Positions 1-11,066 are shown, counted from the stretch's first letter. The stretch is DNA of 64,000 nt from Cryptomeria japonica (GCF_030272615.1 NC_081410.1:190295619-190359618), one strand, 5' to 3'. The notes: generated by a model from the letters alone, not told the origin. A program made the numbers and translations.

Positions 1-597
1 TACAAAACATAGAGAAATTTCACAATGCAACATGAAGTTTTCCTTTAAAAGAATACCCAATTTCAATTTGAAACCAATTCTTTTCATAAACAAGAAAATA
101 GATTTGGGGAAAAACGAAAACTTATTTAAACTCATACTAATTTCACATTCCCAAGCTAAATGAATGTTTCAAATAAATTTTGACATCAATTCTTTTGACA
201 CAGAGACGTTTCTTCAATCAAATAATTTTTTAAAAACAAAACATAGATATTAAAGAAAGCTAGAATCCAACCTTAATAGCTATCCAAGAAGAAATCTGAG
301 AAGAGCCCAACCTGCAATCTGGAAGAATTTCTTCAAACAAAGATGCCCCCAAAAAAATTTCAATCCAAACCAAAAACTCCCAATTTCATGAAAAATATAG
401 GTTACAAAGAACATTTTGACCTAAAATCCATTTTAGGTTAAAATTATTTTAAACCAAATTAAATCGTTTCCAAATAGTTAATATTCAAAAATGTTTTTCT
501 CTCCCTAATTTAATTTTATCAATTTAGCTCAAAACTAAAATTTCTATTATAAAAAGTCAATGAGGGTAAGATTTTAATTTTCTAATTTCCAATAAAC
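1..597 (-). mobile_element. Probable LTR D, left part (cut by LINE)
   Basis: This AT-rich stretch has no coding signal. It appears continuous with 7050-7376 once the LINE between them is removed, because the two sides meet at the LINE target duplication. Its right end, at 7376, reads on the minus strand as TGTAAGGCCCTACATTTT, an LTR-like start, preceded by a purine-rich tract. I infer a 3' LTR of a minus-strand element. Its other end lies outside the window, so length and family are unknown. Confidence 0.35.
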
Positions 598-602
598 TTT
601 TT
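589..602. repeat. Target-site duplication of LINE, left copy
   Basis: CCAATAAAC followed by a run of T. The same 14 bases, CCAATAAACTTTTT, occur at 7036-7049. The informative part is the nine-base CCAATAAAC, since the Ts merge with the complement of the LINE poly-A tail (598-609). Confidence 0.6.
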
Positions 603-829
603 TTTTTTTATATTGCTTATAAGGAGAGAAGACTATTACAAAAACATTTACAGTTTTTCAACCTGGATAGCAGGTCCAACCTTCACAAGTTTAACAGTTT
701 TACCAAGAGATATAGATAGAGATGTAAAAATTTATACATATAATACTCTAATGTTTAATTCAAAAAAGGAGTCACTATGTGGAGCATCCATCCATGAAAT
801 ATGTCAATTATCCTTGAAGAATTTGCTCA

Positions 830-1975
830 TGCGGAGCATCCATCCATGCGGTCCAACCCTTGGGGCCCTTCATCCAAATGGCTTGTTTTCCGTGAAGGAG
901 TTCTATGAGCATCTGAATCTGATCTTGGATAGGATCTCATGCTCTGGCCACCTCTGCTCGTAGGGTCTCCAGAGCCAGGTCCACCTCTTTCTTCCCTTTG
1001 AGTGTCCTCTTCCATTTATATCCGTTTTCCAACTCGTGAAGGAACATCTTTGTGTTTCCATCCTTTATGAATCTGAAGAACTTGTTCTTCTCTACATTCA
1101 TCATCACTGATACTTGCAAGAGAATTCGATGAAGGGCGAGTCCACGAAAAGACTCAGTAAGGGCCCTACTTGAGCCCTGAAATTTATCTTCATTTCTTAA
1201 TTTCCAAATGTGCCATAAAATCTCAGAAGTAAGAACATACTAGAAGAGGTTAGTGTCCTTTTTTAGATCTTTAATATATCCGATTATAACATCAAGAACA
1301 GTAAATTGAACAGGAAATTGAATACCAAATGATAACCAGATTTCTTTAGCAATGCTACAATAAAAAAAAATGTCTAACTCATTCAGGAACCCTGCAAATA
1401 TTACAAATATCACTGTTGTTATGATCTTTTCTGATTGGTAACCTGTTTAAAATCAACAACCATTTAAAACATTTCTCTTTAGGAGCGACAGGTCTACTCT
1501 AGAGCCTATTGAACACCTTCTACCATTGTTTAACTGAAAATTCTGCAAACCACAGCTTGTTAACATGGGAAATTATTGCTTCATCATATGTTAGGGTCTT
1601 ATAAATAACACTAGTTTTAACATTATGAACTGAGATGGCATTATTCCATAAAAGATCCTTAGAAAATTCTATATCATTTTTGCATTTCTTGGGCAAGAGC
1701 TTTTCACAGGCTTTCTGTAACATACTATATGTGTGTTTATGGGAACTCATAAGGTTAAATCTAGCTCTAAGGGTATCCCAATCCAGCAGCTTATCATCCT
1801 TAATAATATCTTTAAAGAAGCAGATGCCTTTTTCCTCCCATGCCTTGGCAGAGCACCCCTGAGTGAGGGCCAAGGGTTTGGATGAGTGCAAGAGGTTCTA
1901 CCAAATGGATCTAGCACCATGGATAAACTCATTGTTGCTGACTCTAAAGTTGGTGATGAAGGGCTTAACACTACT
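830..1975 (-). pseudogene. LINE ORF2 C-terminal region (zf-RVT)
   Basis: The C-terminal part of the LINE ORF2, downstream of the reverse transcriptase. Around 1380-1520 the minus strand reads a zf-RVT-like segment (PVAPKEKCFKWLL, then ICNICRVPE), the cysteine-containing region typical of plant L1 ORF2. About 830-1119 reads a lysine-rich tail ending ETLRAEVARA and beyond. Several frameshifts separate the pieces, so no single frame crosses the region. Its role in L1 elements is thought to be RNA or DNA binding during target-primed reverse transcription. Confidence 0.6.
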
Positions 1976-3469
1976 CTAGGCCTTCCAGATAGACTTGAAC
2001 ACATTGGACCCTTGTACTGATACCTCGAAGTCTCCAACTACAAGGTCACAGAAAGGGAGGGATTTCCAAGTTTTGGCCTTCTTTGGTACGGCCTTCAAAA
2101 TATTATTCCTAACCAGCACTTTCCATGATTCATTCCCATCAAGAGCCTGGATAATCCACTTTGCTGCAAGAGCAATTCCTTGGATTCTCAAGTCCTTAAG
2201 TCCTAACCCTCCCAGAATCTTGTCCTTATGGCACCACTCCCATTTAATAGAATGCATTTTCTTTTGACCTTTTCCATTAGACCACAGGAAGTTCCTAATG
2301 GTTTTTTGTATTTCTAGGATCTGGTAATTGGAGAACATCCATATGATGAGTAATAAATGTTGTAAGAGGATAGAACTTTTTGGCAAGCCTGCATTCTCCT
2401 GGCAAGTGAAAGATATCTGTTATCCCATCTGTTAAATTTTTTTCTATTTTGGTTCTAACCCATTGCCACATTTCTTTGAGAGATGGGGATATTGCAAATG
2501 GAATTCCTAGGTCCCTGACTATCTTGTTAGGTCCTCCCTATTGGATCCCAAACTGCTGCAACCAGTCTGAAGGCTGCTCCTCCCATTCAAGCATGGTAGA
2601 TTTGCTTTGTGAAACTTTAGCTCCTAAAATCTCCCCAAGAAATTTGATTTTACCTTCTAGGGCTTCAAATTTATGTTTATTGATATCTAGAAAGAGTGTT
2701 GTATCATCAGCAAATTGTGCATTGATCAGTTCTTCCCCATTTGGAAGTTGGATCCCCTGAACTTTAGGAGAGATAGTAGAATCTCTAAGAATGTAGAATA
2801 GGGCATCGGCTGCAATAACGAAGAGAGTAGGGGCTAAGGGGCAACCCTGTCTAATGGACCTGCCTAGAGAAATGTTTTGAGTCAAGGATCCATTAACTTC
2901 AACCTGAGCTGAAGCGTCTTTGAGAAAAAACATAATCCATTTACAGAATTTTGCTGGAAAACCAAAAGCTTCTAACATAGTCAGAATAAAGCGCCATTCT
3001 ACCCTGTTGTATGCTTTTTCAAAATCTAGGAGAAACATGGCTGCGTTTTGTCCTAAAGTCCTCACCCATTCCATGGCCTCCCAGCTGGTAATTAGATTTT
3101 CCAGTATATATCTTCCTTTGATAAAGCCTGCTTGTGTGGAGCAGATGAATTTAGGGAGAATGTTTTCCAATCTGATCGCTAGAGTTTTGGCCAATATTTT
3201 GTAAGAAACGTTAAGGAGTGTTATCGGTCTCCAGTTTTTGATAAGGGACTTGTCCCCATCCTTAGGAAGTAGTTTGATAATCCCACTGTTAATTTGTTCC
3301 CCTAGAGAGCCAGTGTTAAAGGCCTCAATGTAAAGATCATGTAGGTCATGACTCACCCAATCCTCATTGGCTTTATAGAATTCTATCATCAGCCAATCCG
3401 GGCCTGGAGATTTGTCATTATTCAGGTTTTTGATGGCATTTTTAACTTCTTGTAGAGTGATAGGCCCTT
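1976..3469 (-). pseudogene. LINE ORF2 reverse transcriptase domain
   Basis: Reverse transcriptase of the LINE. On the minus strand the order is SPGPD (about 3415), the RT fingers and palm with RPITLLNVSYKILAK, QAGFIKGRYI and SIRQGCPLAP, then the catalytic FADD at 2703-2714. A thumb and connection region (FLWSNGKGQKKMHSIKW and GGLGLKDLRIQ) follows at 1976-2386. The main frame runs 2538-3389. A frameshift near 3475 separates it from the upstream linker and another break lies at 2387-2537. The catalytic aspartates are still present, but the gene cannot be translated through. Confidence 0.85.
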
Positions 3470-4845
3470 TTAATGCCTGATATCCGCCTCTGAGATTTTA
3501 GGAGGAATAATCCTTCTGCACTTTTCTCTTGCTTCCTGGGAGTTAGCAGAGTCTTCAAATGAGAAGAGACCTTTATAGAATTGGAAGAATGCCTCCTTGA
3601 TATCTTCCAAGTCCTTAACTTCTCTATTTTCTACCCAAATCCTACCAATTTGTTCTCTACACTGTTTATGCTTTATCATATTAAAGAAAAATTTGGATCC
3701 TTTGTCCCCAAATTGCATCCAATGTGCTCGAGCTCTGATTATGGCCCCTCTGGTCTTAGACTGCTGATGCTTTCTGAGTCTATCCTTGGCCAAGGCTACC
3801 TCATGGGTAAGTTCAATACTGCTTGGATTGTCTTGAATCTTCTTAGTTTCACACAAGTGGAAGTTTTCAGCTAGACTTTTCTCTTTCCATCTAAAATCCC
3901 TTGCTTTCTTTTGCCCTATGGTTTGAAGTAGCACTTGCCAGCTATCCACATTTTGGTTCCATCTTTCCACACAAGAGTTCAACAATCTATTCCTTCTGTT
4001 CAACATCCTAACAATCTTAACCACACTCAACACATCTATATCTAAGAGAAGGCTGGAATTTAGAAAGAACTTATCCTTTGGAGTTTCCTGGCTCTCAGGG
4101 TAGTCCCTGAGTCTAACCTGACAGATGATAGGATGATGATATGAAAGAGTGGTCGGATGAACTGTTACAGGACTGCCATTATTTCCTAGGTCAAAAGAGA
4201 AATGATCTTTATTAGCATAGAACCTATCTAGCCTACAAAAGATCCCATGTTCCCACTCTGGAAGTTGCACCATGTGTACCAAATTTTAGAGTTATCTTTC
4301 TTTTTGCAGAACATAGGGTCAAACCGTTTTTTCTGGTTTTTTAATCTTTCCTAGTGAATTTTCTCCATCCCTTTCCATTCCATAGGCATACCTCCATACT
4401 TGTCTTCCCGAGTTTCAACCATGTTAAAGTCACCTCCTACCATCCAGGGGATATCTCGCAATGTGGGGATCCAATCCCATAATGCAGTTCTCTCCCTATA
4501 GTTGTTGGGGGCATAAATGGAAGAAATTCCAAATCTGAATCCATTATTATCTAGGGACACCCAAACAACTCTGTTACATTGTGAGCATCCTTGGCTTACT
4601 ATACAATCTTTCCATCTGGGGTTGATAAGAATTCCAACACCTCCACTACCTCTGTCATGATTTGAGGAGATCTTGATGGAGTCTTTCCATATAAATTCTA
4701 GATTGACATCCAGGGTAAACTTTACAGCCTTGAGCTCTTGAAGCATGATGAATTTTGTGTTCTTATGCTGGTTGACAAACCTTCTGACCATTTGTTTCCT
4801 ATCTGGAGATTCCAGACCCCTAATGTTCCAAGAGATGCACTTCAT
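3470..4845 (-). pseudogene. LINE ORF2 N-terminus: endonuclease domain and linker
   Basis: Start of ORF2. The ATG at 4845 begins MKCISWNIRGLESPDRK, the usual plant L1 endonuclease opening with its asparagine. Further motifs are QELKA (metal-binding glutamate), VGGDFNMV (catalytic Asp and Asn) and LDRFYANKD. The final motif, normally S-D-H-H, reads S-Y-H-H at 4133-4144, so a catalytic aspartate is lost. A frame break lies between 4351 and 4282. The linker at 3470-4100 contains WMQFGDKGSKFFFN, typical of LINE ORF2 ahead of the polymerase. Confidence 0.85.
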
Positions 4846-4864
4846 CTAGGTTCAGAGTATTGAT

Positions 4865-6734
4865 TTATTCTTTGGATGCTTTAAACTTGTCAAAGCATCT
4901 CAGGAGGTCTTTCTTCTCCTCATTATTCCTTCTGTTAATAGTGCCCATGTTTTTGGATCCCAAAGGCCTACCCCTTCTCCTCCTAGGGATTGCCTTGGGA
5001 TTTTTAGTATCTGAAGTCCAGTCTCCTTCTCCTAGGCACTCTTCTCCCTGGGCTTCCTCATTTATTTCAGACTCCTTCCTAATGATCCCCTGATTGGGGG
5101 TCTCCGAGGTCTCAGCACAAGACTCCAAAGCCTTCAAACTATCTGGAAGGTCTAGATTAACACCATCACTAGATATTGGATTGGTATCACCAGCCTTAGG
5201 GTTAGCAACAATGACCTCAATCACACAGGAATCTTCAAGCTCTACAAACTTCTTAGGGGGAATGACAGGGATCGAATCAGAAATGGGTTCAGATTGAGAG
5301 GGGGGTTCAACTTCAGTGGTGAAGGGAGGATCCTTCGATGGAATCTCCTCAAATGAGACATCCATGTATTTCAAACTTCTGTGAGAAGTTGTATTCATCA
5401 ACCCAACCTGGCCCCCTCCCAAACTCAACTCACTACTCACACCGACTCTATCCTTAGGGTTATGAGCACCATGGTTATCACCATTAGAGATTAGGCTAGA
5501 GAATTTCATCTCTGGGGGGACCTTAAGACCATCATCTTCCATGGGAGATGTTAAATTGTTGTCCAAATTAATCTTATTAGTCAAAATACTAGGACCATTT
5601 GCCCTAATTTTTTCCAATGCTAATTATTGTGCAGTTTTCCTCCTTCTTTTCTTAGGGTTCTTCCCTACAATTTGAAATTCCTCCTGCAGATTCTCAATTA
5701 TCTATTTTAGAACATTTGAGATTGTAGAATGGGGGTGAGGGGAGCACCAGAGGTACCAGAGTTGAATATTTTTCCACCTTCTAGGGGTTTAGGGTTTTCC
5801 CCTTTTAACAAGTTACTGATTTTTTTACTAATGCTAGTGAGCTTATCCATGCTCGGGATGTGCATTTCATGAACAGGTGGCGAGTTGTTGGATTGATTAC
5901 GAGGTCTATCTGAGCCCTTAGTTTTATTAATAATTGGGCAATTCTTGTGGATATGCCCTTCTTTCTTGCAGAGAAAGCATGTGTTCACCCCACCAAGGAT
6001 TTCAATAGGGAAAACCACGACTTCGGTTTCAAGATTAATATTAACCATTTTGGGGAAATCACACCTTGGATTAAGTGATATCAAAACCCTAGCATCTAAA
6101 TGAGGAATAAGCGAGGATGAGTTATCAATCTGAATAGATTTGCCTATTGGTTCCAGTATTTGGGGTATGAATTTCCACAAAAGCGGAGGCACTTCTTGGA
6201 TTATAACCCATCTAGGGTATGAGAGTGCAATAATTTCTTCATTGACCGCTTCCGATGTCCATTATAGGGCACGAAATGTGCATTTTCTGACAGACCAGTA
6301 TTGTTTACTAAGCACTTCTTTCTACATTTTATGATCTTTAAAAAAAGTAACAAACAATCCTTTCTGAATGAGTCTACAGAACGAAACCAAATAACCTAAT
6401 TTAGTATTCCAAACATTCCTAATCCAATCATCAATGAATTTACGAGCAGGGCATTTATCCAAATCCACAGTAGCAAAGAAGATTGAAGTGTCTCTAAGTC
6501 TATCCTTTTCCATATTAATTTCTTTACACATTAGATCATTAGGAGAGATGGAGATATATTCCTGGGCCGAGTGAGAGTCCTTACCTTCTCCACAGGGGCT
6601 GCCATTAGGGTTCGTGACAAACCTTGCACCTTTGACGAAAGAGGGAGAAGAAGATGTGACCACATCTTTGAAGGACTTAGGTTTAAATGTGGCATCGTTG
6701 TTGCTTTTTGCAACACCTCCGAAAGAGCCCTCAA
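4865..6734 (-). pseudogene. LINE ORF1 (DUF4283 and CCHC zinc knuckle)
   Basis: The gag-like RNA-binding protein of the LINE, in three pieces. 6322-6663 holds a DUF4283-like domain (FFATVDLDKCPARKFIDDW). 5707-6192 continues it and has a CCHC knuckle, CFLCKKEGHIHKNC. 4865-5617 is an acidic, Ser/Pro-rich tail ending in a basic patch, RRRRGRPLGSKN, which could be a nuclear targeting or nucleic-acid-binding signal. Stops or frameshifts at about 6192-6322 and 5618-5706 break the frame. It ends 19 bases before the ORF2 ATG. Confidence 0.75.
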
Positions 6735-7035
6735 TTAACTTGCATTAAACGCCCGCACAAGGGAAGGCAGAGAGAAGCGAAGGTGAGGAGGACGTAAAGG
6801 GAGCCTGCACACAAGACAGTTAATGCACTTACCTACATGGGAGGCCTGCGTACATCCCCACATCATAGCCTATGGCTCTGCAACCAAAGTCTAAACCCTA
6901 GGTCGAGACAAAGCTGCAGAGTGATCAATCAAACATTAAATTAGATTTCAAAAATCAACTCATTATAATTAAACTAAAATATATCTAATATATATATCCA
7001 AAAGATTTTAAAAAATGATAATAAAAAAAAAAAAA
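6735..7035 (-). other. LINE 5' untranslated region
   Basis: No ORF. About 6740-6930 is moderately GC-rich, like a LINE 5' UTR. 6930-7035 becomes AT-rich and ends in a plus-strand A run (7023-7035) directly before the right target duplication. The A run could be untemplated filler or remnant host DNA. Confidence 0.4.
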
Positions 7036-7049
7036 CCAATAAACTTTTT
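7036..7049. repeat. Target-site duplication of LINE, right copy
   Basis: CCAATAAACTTTTT, matching 589-602. It marks the 5' side of the minus-strand LINE insertion. Confidence 0.6.
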
Positions 7050-7376
7050 CCAAAATGCATACAAATAATTTAATTCAAATTTTGAAAATAAAAATTAATC
7101 AAACTTGCTAGAAATATGAATTAAACAATTTGGTTTACTGATTGGTCACACAAAACAGGTCCTATTTAATTTAATCCCTTTTATTTATGAATGCGCAATT
7201 TACATATTTAACTAATTAATCACTTTAAGATTTAATAGTTAATTTTACAAACGCATAACACACAACTCAAGAAAACCAAATAAACTCATGACCCACATAC
7301 CAGACATAGGTAACTGACGAGCGACCGACAATGCTCACTATTGAGCTTGGTTAGGGTTAAAATGTAGGGCCTTACA
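7050..7376 (-). mobile_element. Probable LTR D, right part
   Basis: This is the second half of the LTR interrupted by the LINE. It ends in CA at 7376 on the plus strand (TG start on the minus strand, TGTAAGGCCC). Immediately to its right the minus strand reads TTGGAGGAGATAGT, a plausible polypurine tract, which would make this a 3' LTR. The LTR start differs from that of element C, so the two are probably not a pair. Confidence 0.4.
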
Positions 7377-8519
7377 ACTATCTCCTCCAATCAATAAGGC
7401 ACACTCAAACCTATGAAGCCAGGTGAAGATGATACCTCGTACCTACACAATACTTGTACCTACAATTTCTTGCATCAATGAACCTCGCATGCATATATAT
7501 ACAAACACAGAAGACACACCGATGAAGGAGAATCGTGATATTCCTTGTCTCACCGAAATGAGTGAAGGAAAATCATCTCCTCGCACCCCATACACTTACA
7601 AACATGAAACATGTTTATAACACATCGTATGCATAAAATAAATGTGTTAATCCATGTCAGTATTCCAATATAATAACATTTAACCATCAGTAAGGAAATA
7701 ATGTGTAACATCATACACTGAAACTTAAATCAAAGCATAACATATCATAGCATAATACCTGAATATAACATCACAACATGGTATATCAACCATCCAAGAA
7801 GGCACTAAAAAATCAACCAAGGTCAAACTGGTTTAAAAGAGTCTGATTCGGGAAGGGGTACTACGAGATGGAAAATTTGAATTTTGAATTTTGGTAACAA
7901 AGTATGCAAAATTGAATAATGCAATATTCAAGAAATGATGATTAAACAATTTGAACTTTGTGGAAAGAAGAAATGACACACTTTTCAAGCAAATTTATGA
8001 TAAAAAGAGATTAAAATTTAAAATTAGGGCCAATGAGATACCACTTAATTTCAAAATTAAAATTGACAAAATTAAGATTTTAAAACTAGGGCAGATTATA
8101 ATTAACCACCTAATTTTAAATATTTCCTTGAAGGTTGCAATGTGGAAATTGGGAAATATTTTTTATTTGAGAGGGATCAAAATTTGACAAAAGAAGCCAA
8201 TTTTCTAGATTTAAGCAATTAAATACAATCATAACAATCTCCCGAAATTTCGGGAAAAAAGTTGAGGACCAAGTTGAAAGTGTACCTGGTCCACCCAACT
8301 TTTTTGAAAATTTTCAAGGATGAAAGCTACAATGATTTGAGAGCTAACCCCAAAAAATTGGTTGATTTTATGAGCTTTAGATAGGCAAAATTGAGGTTTG
8401 AATGTCAAAATAGGACCTTATTAGGGTTTTGAAAAAGAAAAGAAATTGAATTGCAAATTTGAAAAAGGTCAAACCTAATGGATATGGTCACCTTGAATAA
8501 TATTTAGAAACTGAAATTG
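7377..8519 (-). other. Internal retroelement DNA without recognisable genes
   Basis: AT-rich DNA between LTR D and the leader of element C. Short ORFs here have low-complexity products and match no family I recognise. The segment is most likely element internal sequence in the minus orientation. I see no RT, integrase or gag motif. Confidence 0.4.
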
Positions 8520-8935
8520 ATTGAATTTTGCACAAAATCCAAGTAAATTTGAAAATTAGGGTTTTAGGGCCTAACCACTGAATTTTGAAATTTTGAATTT
8601 TGGAAAAAGGAGGGAAACAGGAAATTTTGAATTTCAGGCAAGAAGACAAGTCTGAAAATAGTCGTAAATCTAAAAAATTAAATGTGAATCCAATGTTTGC
8701 ACAAATTCAAGTTGATTTTTGAAAATTAGGGTTTTGACAATTAACCACTTAATCTTGTAAATTTGATTTGCAAATTGAACAAGACAAAGAAATAATTGAA
8801 TTTGAGAAGCAGAGTAATTTTCAGATCTAAAACAATAGATAACATTTTTTGCAAAACACAAGTTCAATTTTGATAACTAGGGTTTTGAATGAATTAACCA
8901 CTAAGTTTTGTAAGGAAAATAAACTTGTAAATGAA
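8520..8935 (-). repeat. Degenerate tandem repeat, unit about 160 bp
   Basis: Successive units begin near 8531, 8698 and 8853 with a GCACAAA/GCAAAAC-type sequence. Each continues with a copy of AAATTAGGGTTTT or ACTAGGGTTTT and then TTAACCACT. The array lies just inside the primer-binding site of element C, in its leader, the position where elements A, B and E also carry tandem repeats. Confidence 0.55.
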
Positions 8936-8969
8936 AAATATGCAATAATTTTTAATGTAAAGCATGTAA

Positions 8970-8985
8970 GACATCTGGTTCACCA
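8970..8985 (-). promoter_or_regulatory. Probable primer-binding site of element C
   Basis: On the minus strand TGGTGAACCAGATGTC lies three bases after the LTR end. The complement ends in ACCA as a tRNA 3' end would. It resembles the sites of B (TGGTGAACCCGACGTGAA) and E, but I cannot name the tRNA. Confidence 0.5.
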
Positions 8986-8988
8986 AAA

Positions 8989-10203
8989 TGTAATGTGGTG
9001 AAAAGTGATGATAGGAGATCAAGTGGAAAGCTTTACCCTCCTCAAGAAAGGAGTGAAAGTTTCACAAAGAATTCCCTTTAACTTCTCACGCACATTACAT
9101 TTAAAAGAGGGGGGTTGAATTTACTAGATTCAATCTCAATGGAAAGAGATTGAATGCTAAATGAATTGACAATGATTTGGAAAGTAAAGTAACCCTCTTT
9201 TAAAATAGACAAGTTGAATTAAGTGAATTGAAACTAAGCATGAAGATGACAACGAAATGATTATATCTTGAAATAGAGATGTGAGATGAAGTTGTGCACC
9301 TAGAATTAGTAGTAAAATGTTGAGACGAAGCTCCCCTGTAAATTTGAGCGAAAGTTGTCGGGATTGGGTTAAAAGTGTACTTTGTCCTCCGAAAAAGTCG
9401 CGCGTCAAAAAGGGTTTTTTCGTCTCTGAAAATGAAGCCTAAACCTGCAATTACAGTTGCGCACCTGCAACCTACACACAGAAAAGAGATGAAATATTGT
9501 TGGGATTGGGGGTTTGCCTTCAAGTCAAACCCAGGTTTGGAATTAACCAAATGATAAAAAATACTTGCAAGTAAGTGAAAGGAAATGTCTAAAGTAGAAT
9601 TAGCCTCAAGAGAGGATGCAATTGAAATGTTGATAGAGTTGTTTGAAAGGATATGCATAATAGAATGTCTTGAATGTTGAAAGAGATCTCCTCTTCAATG
9701 GTTGAATCCTTGACTTGAATGCAACACCTAGCCTTGGAAGGGAGACTTGAGATGCTTAATGGATGCTTGAATTCTTCCACTTGATTTCTCTTGTGATCAA
9801 TTTCACTTATCATTGACTAACTTTTGTCAAGAGTAGGGGAAAACACTCCTTATATACTTGCCAATCAGGGTTTTTAACTGATTTTTCATCTTAGGCTGAC
9901 ATAGGAAATTTTTATCTCGCTCACAATTGACAAGCCCAATGCAGGATTAGGTCAAGGGAGGCCCAAAATAGGGTAGGGACATGGGTGTCACGCCCTTGTC
10001 CTCTTAGGACAGGGGTGCCACACCCTTGTCCTGCCCTAATTTAGGATAGGTAGTGACAGAAAGGCAGTGTAGGGTGGAAGGAAATGCAAGTTTCTGATTT
10101 TTTAGCATGTCTCGAGTCTCTAGTCAGGCTTAGGGATTCGTCTACCAATGCAAAGACCCAAACGCGGTCAAAAATTGCAAGGTCGTAATTTTATGACGCT
10201 ACA
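8989..10203 (-). mobile_element. 5' LTR of element C
   Basis: A 1215-bp LTR in minus orientation. On that strand it starts TGTAGCGTCATAAAATTACG at 10203 and ends in ...CATTACA at 8989, followed by the primer-binding site. A TATA-like AGTATATAAGGAG lies near 9850 on the minus strand. It is inserted in the 5' LTR of E: the base after 10203 starts ACCTGAGA, which matches E's 3' LTR at 59158. The rest of C runs left, and its 3' LTR is not in the window. Confidence 0.6.
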
Positions 10204-10250
10204 ACCTGAGAACCAATTTAACAACAACTAAGGAGAGGAGAAATGAAAGT
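10204..10250 (+). mobile_element. Fragment of the 5' LTR of element E
   Basis: 47 bp caught between elements C and A. It aligns with 59158-59204 of E's 3' LTR with about five differences and continues at 26286 after element A. The upstream part of this LTR must lie left of element C, outside the window. Confidence 0.75.
10246..10250. repeat. Target-site duplication of element A, left
   Basis: AAAGT, against AAAGC at 26281-26285. The uninterrupted homologue in E's 3' LTR reads GAAGC, so the left copy probably changed C to T. Confidence 0.7.
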
Positions 10251-11017
10251 TGTTTATGGTAAAAATGGAAACAACAATATTGAAAGACTAAATGAATTCA
10301 ACCACAAAACCCTACCCTAACAACAACAAAGATCCACCATAACATATGAAGATTACCTAAGACAATGCAAATCAAATGAAATCACAAAGACTATACCATC
10401 ACATGTCCAATAGGGTTTGGATCTTCATTCTTCCTATCTCCATTGATTTTGCTTGATATATTTGCTCTCGGATTTTATGTGTGCAAGTAGGCTTGATCTA
10501 GTAGGCTTGATCTAGTATGAAAGTTTGAATGCATAGTCAGGTAGAATGATTAGTTGATTAGGGTTGATAATGAAGGAAGCATCTCTTTATATAGAAGACA
10601 CTATAAGAAATGGAGGGATAAGATTGAGAGGTGTAAAAGATAAATTGTCGGCTAGGATTAAAGGGTAGGTAGAGAAAATAAGAAAATAATGAGAGGGTAG
10701 GTAGTGTAAAACTTAAGAGATGAATGACATGTGTCATGGGTAGAAAAGGATAATGAATAAATTAAATAAATAAAGATTTATTTAATTAATAGAAGAAGTG
10801 GGATCAATTAAATAAATAAAAATATTTATTTAATTTAGAAAAGGATAATTTAAATAAATAAATATATTTATTTAAATGAGAAATAAGGCTAGAAGAGGAT
10901 AAATGAATTAATTAAATAAAATAAAGATTTATTTAATTAATAGAATAATTAGGCTTAAAATAATTAAATAAATAAAGATATTTATTTAATTAGACAGAAC
11001 AATTTTAGGTGTCTACA
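10251..11017 (-). mobile_element. 3' LTR of element A
   Basis: A 767-bp LTR with plus-strand ends TGTTTATGG and GGTGTCTACA. The segment at 10756-10995 is a ladder of five near-palindromes built on AATTAAATAAA/TTTATTTAATT, lying in U3 near the sense 5' end. Compared with the 5' LTR it lacks about 34 bp near 10490 and has a short duplicated AGGCTTGATCTAGT. Confidence 0.9.
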
Positions 11018-11031
11018 TTTTGCCCCTCTTT
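11018..11031 (-). promoter_or_regulatory. Polypurine tract of element A
   Basis: On the minus strand AAAGAGGGGCAAAA abuts the 3' LTR start TGTAGACACC. This is the plus-strand primer for reverse transcription. Elements B and G have the identical tract and E has AAAGAGGGGAAAA. Confidence 0.85.
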
Positions 11032-11066
11032 GAGACAATGCAGCTTGTCGTGTTGTTTCAAAGAGG
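11025..11066. other. Stem-loop overlapping the polypurine tract
   Basis: CCTCTTTGAGACAA at 11025-11038 pairs with TTGTTTCAAAGAGG at 11053-11066 (13 of 14 positions). One arm contains part of the polypurine tract. Equivalent stem-loops occur in B, E and G. Confidence 0.7.

Larger units (their letters stand above)
598..7035 (-). mobile_element. LINE (L1-type) retrotransposon, decayed, near full length
   Basis: A non-LTR retrotransposon on the minus strand. The T run at 598-609 is its poly-A tail. In minus-strand order it holds a 5' UTR, ORF1 with a DUF4283-like RNA-binding domain and CCHC knuckle, then ORF2 with an apurinic-type endonuclease, reverse transcriptase and a zf-RVT-like C-terminal region. 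ORF1 ends and ORF2 begins 19 bases apart (4865/4845), as in plant L1 elements. Several frameshifts and stops make it inactive. The 5' end is less certain than the 3' end, because 6930-7035 is plain AT-rich DNA. Confidence 0.85.

Noticed and set aside
7377-8988. A short element made of LTR D (3') and LTR C (5')
   Set aside because: The two would-be LTRs begin differently on the minus strand (TGTAAGGCCC against TGTAGCGTCA), so they are not a pair.
1-10203. The missing left part of E's 5' LTR
   Set aside because: I looked for TGTAGATACTAAAAAACTG preceded by CTAAC and found nothing; it should lie beyond the window.
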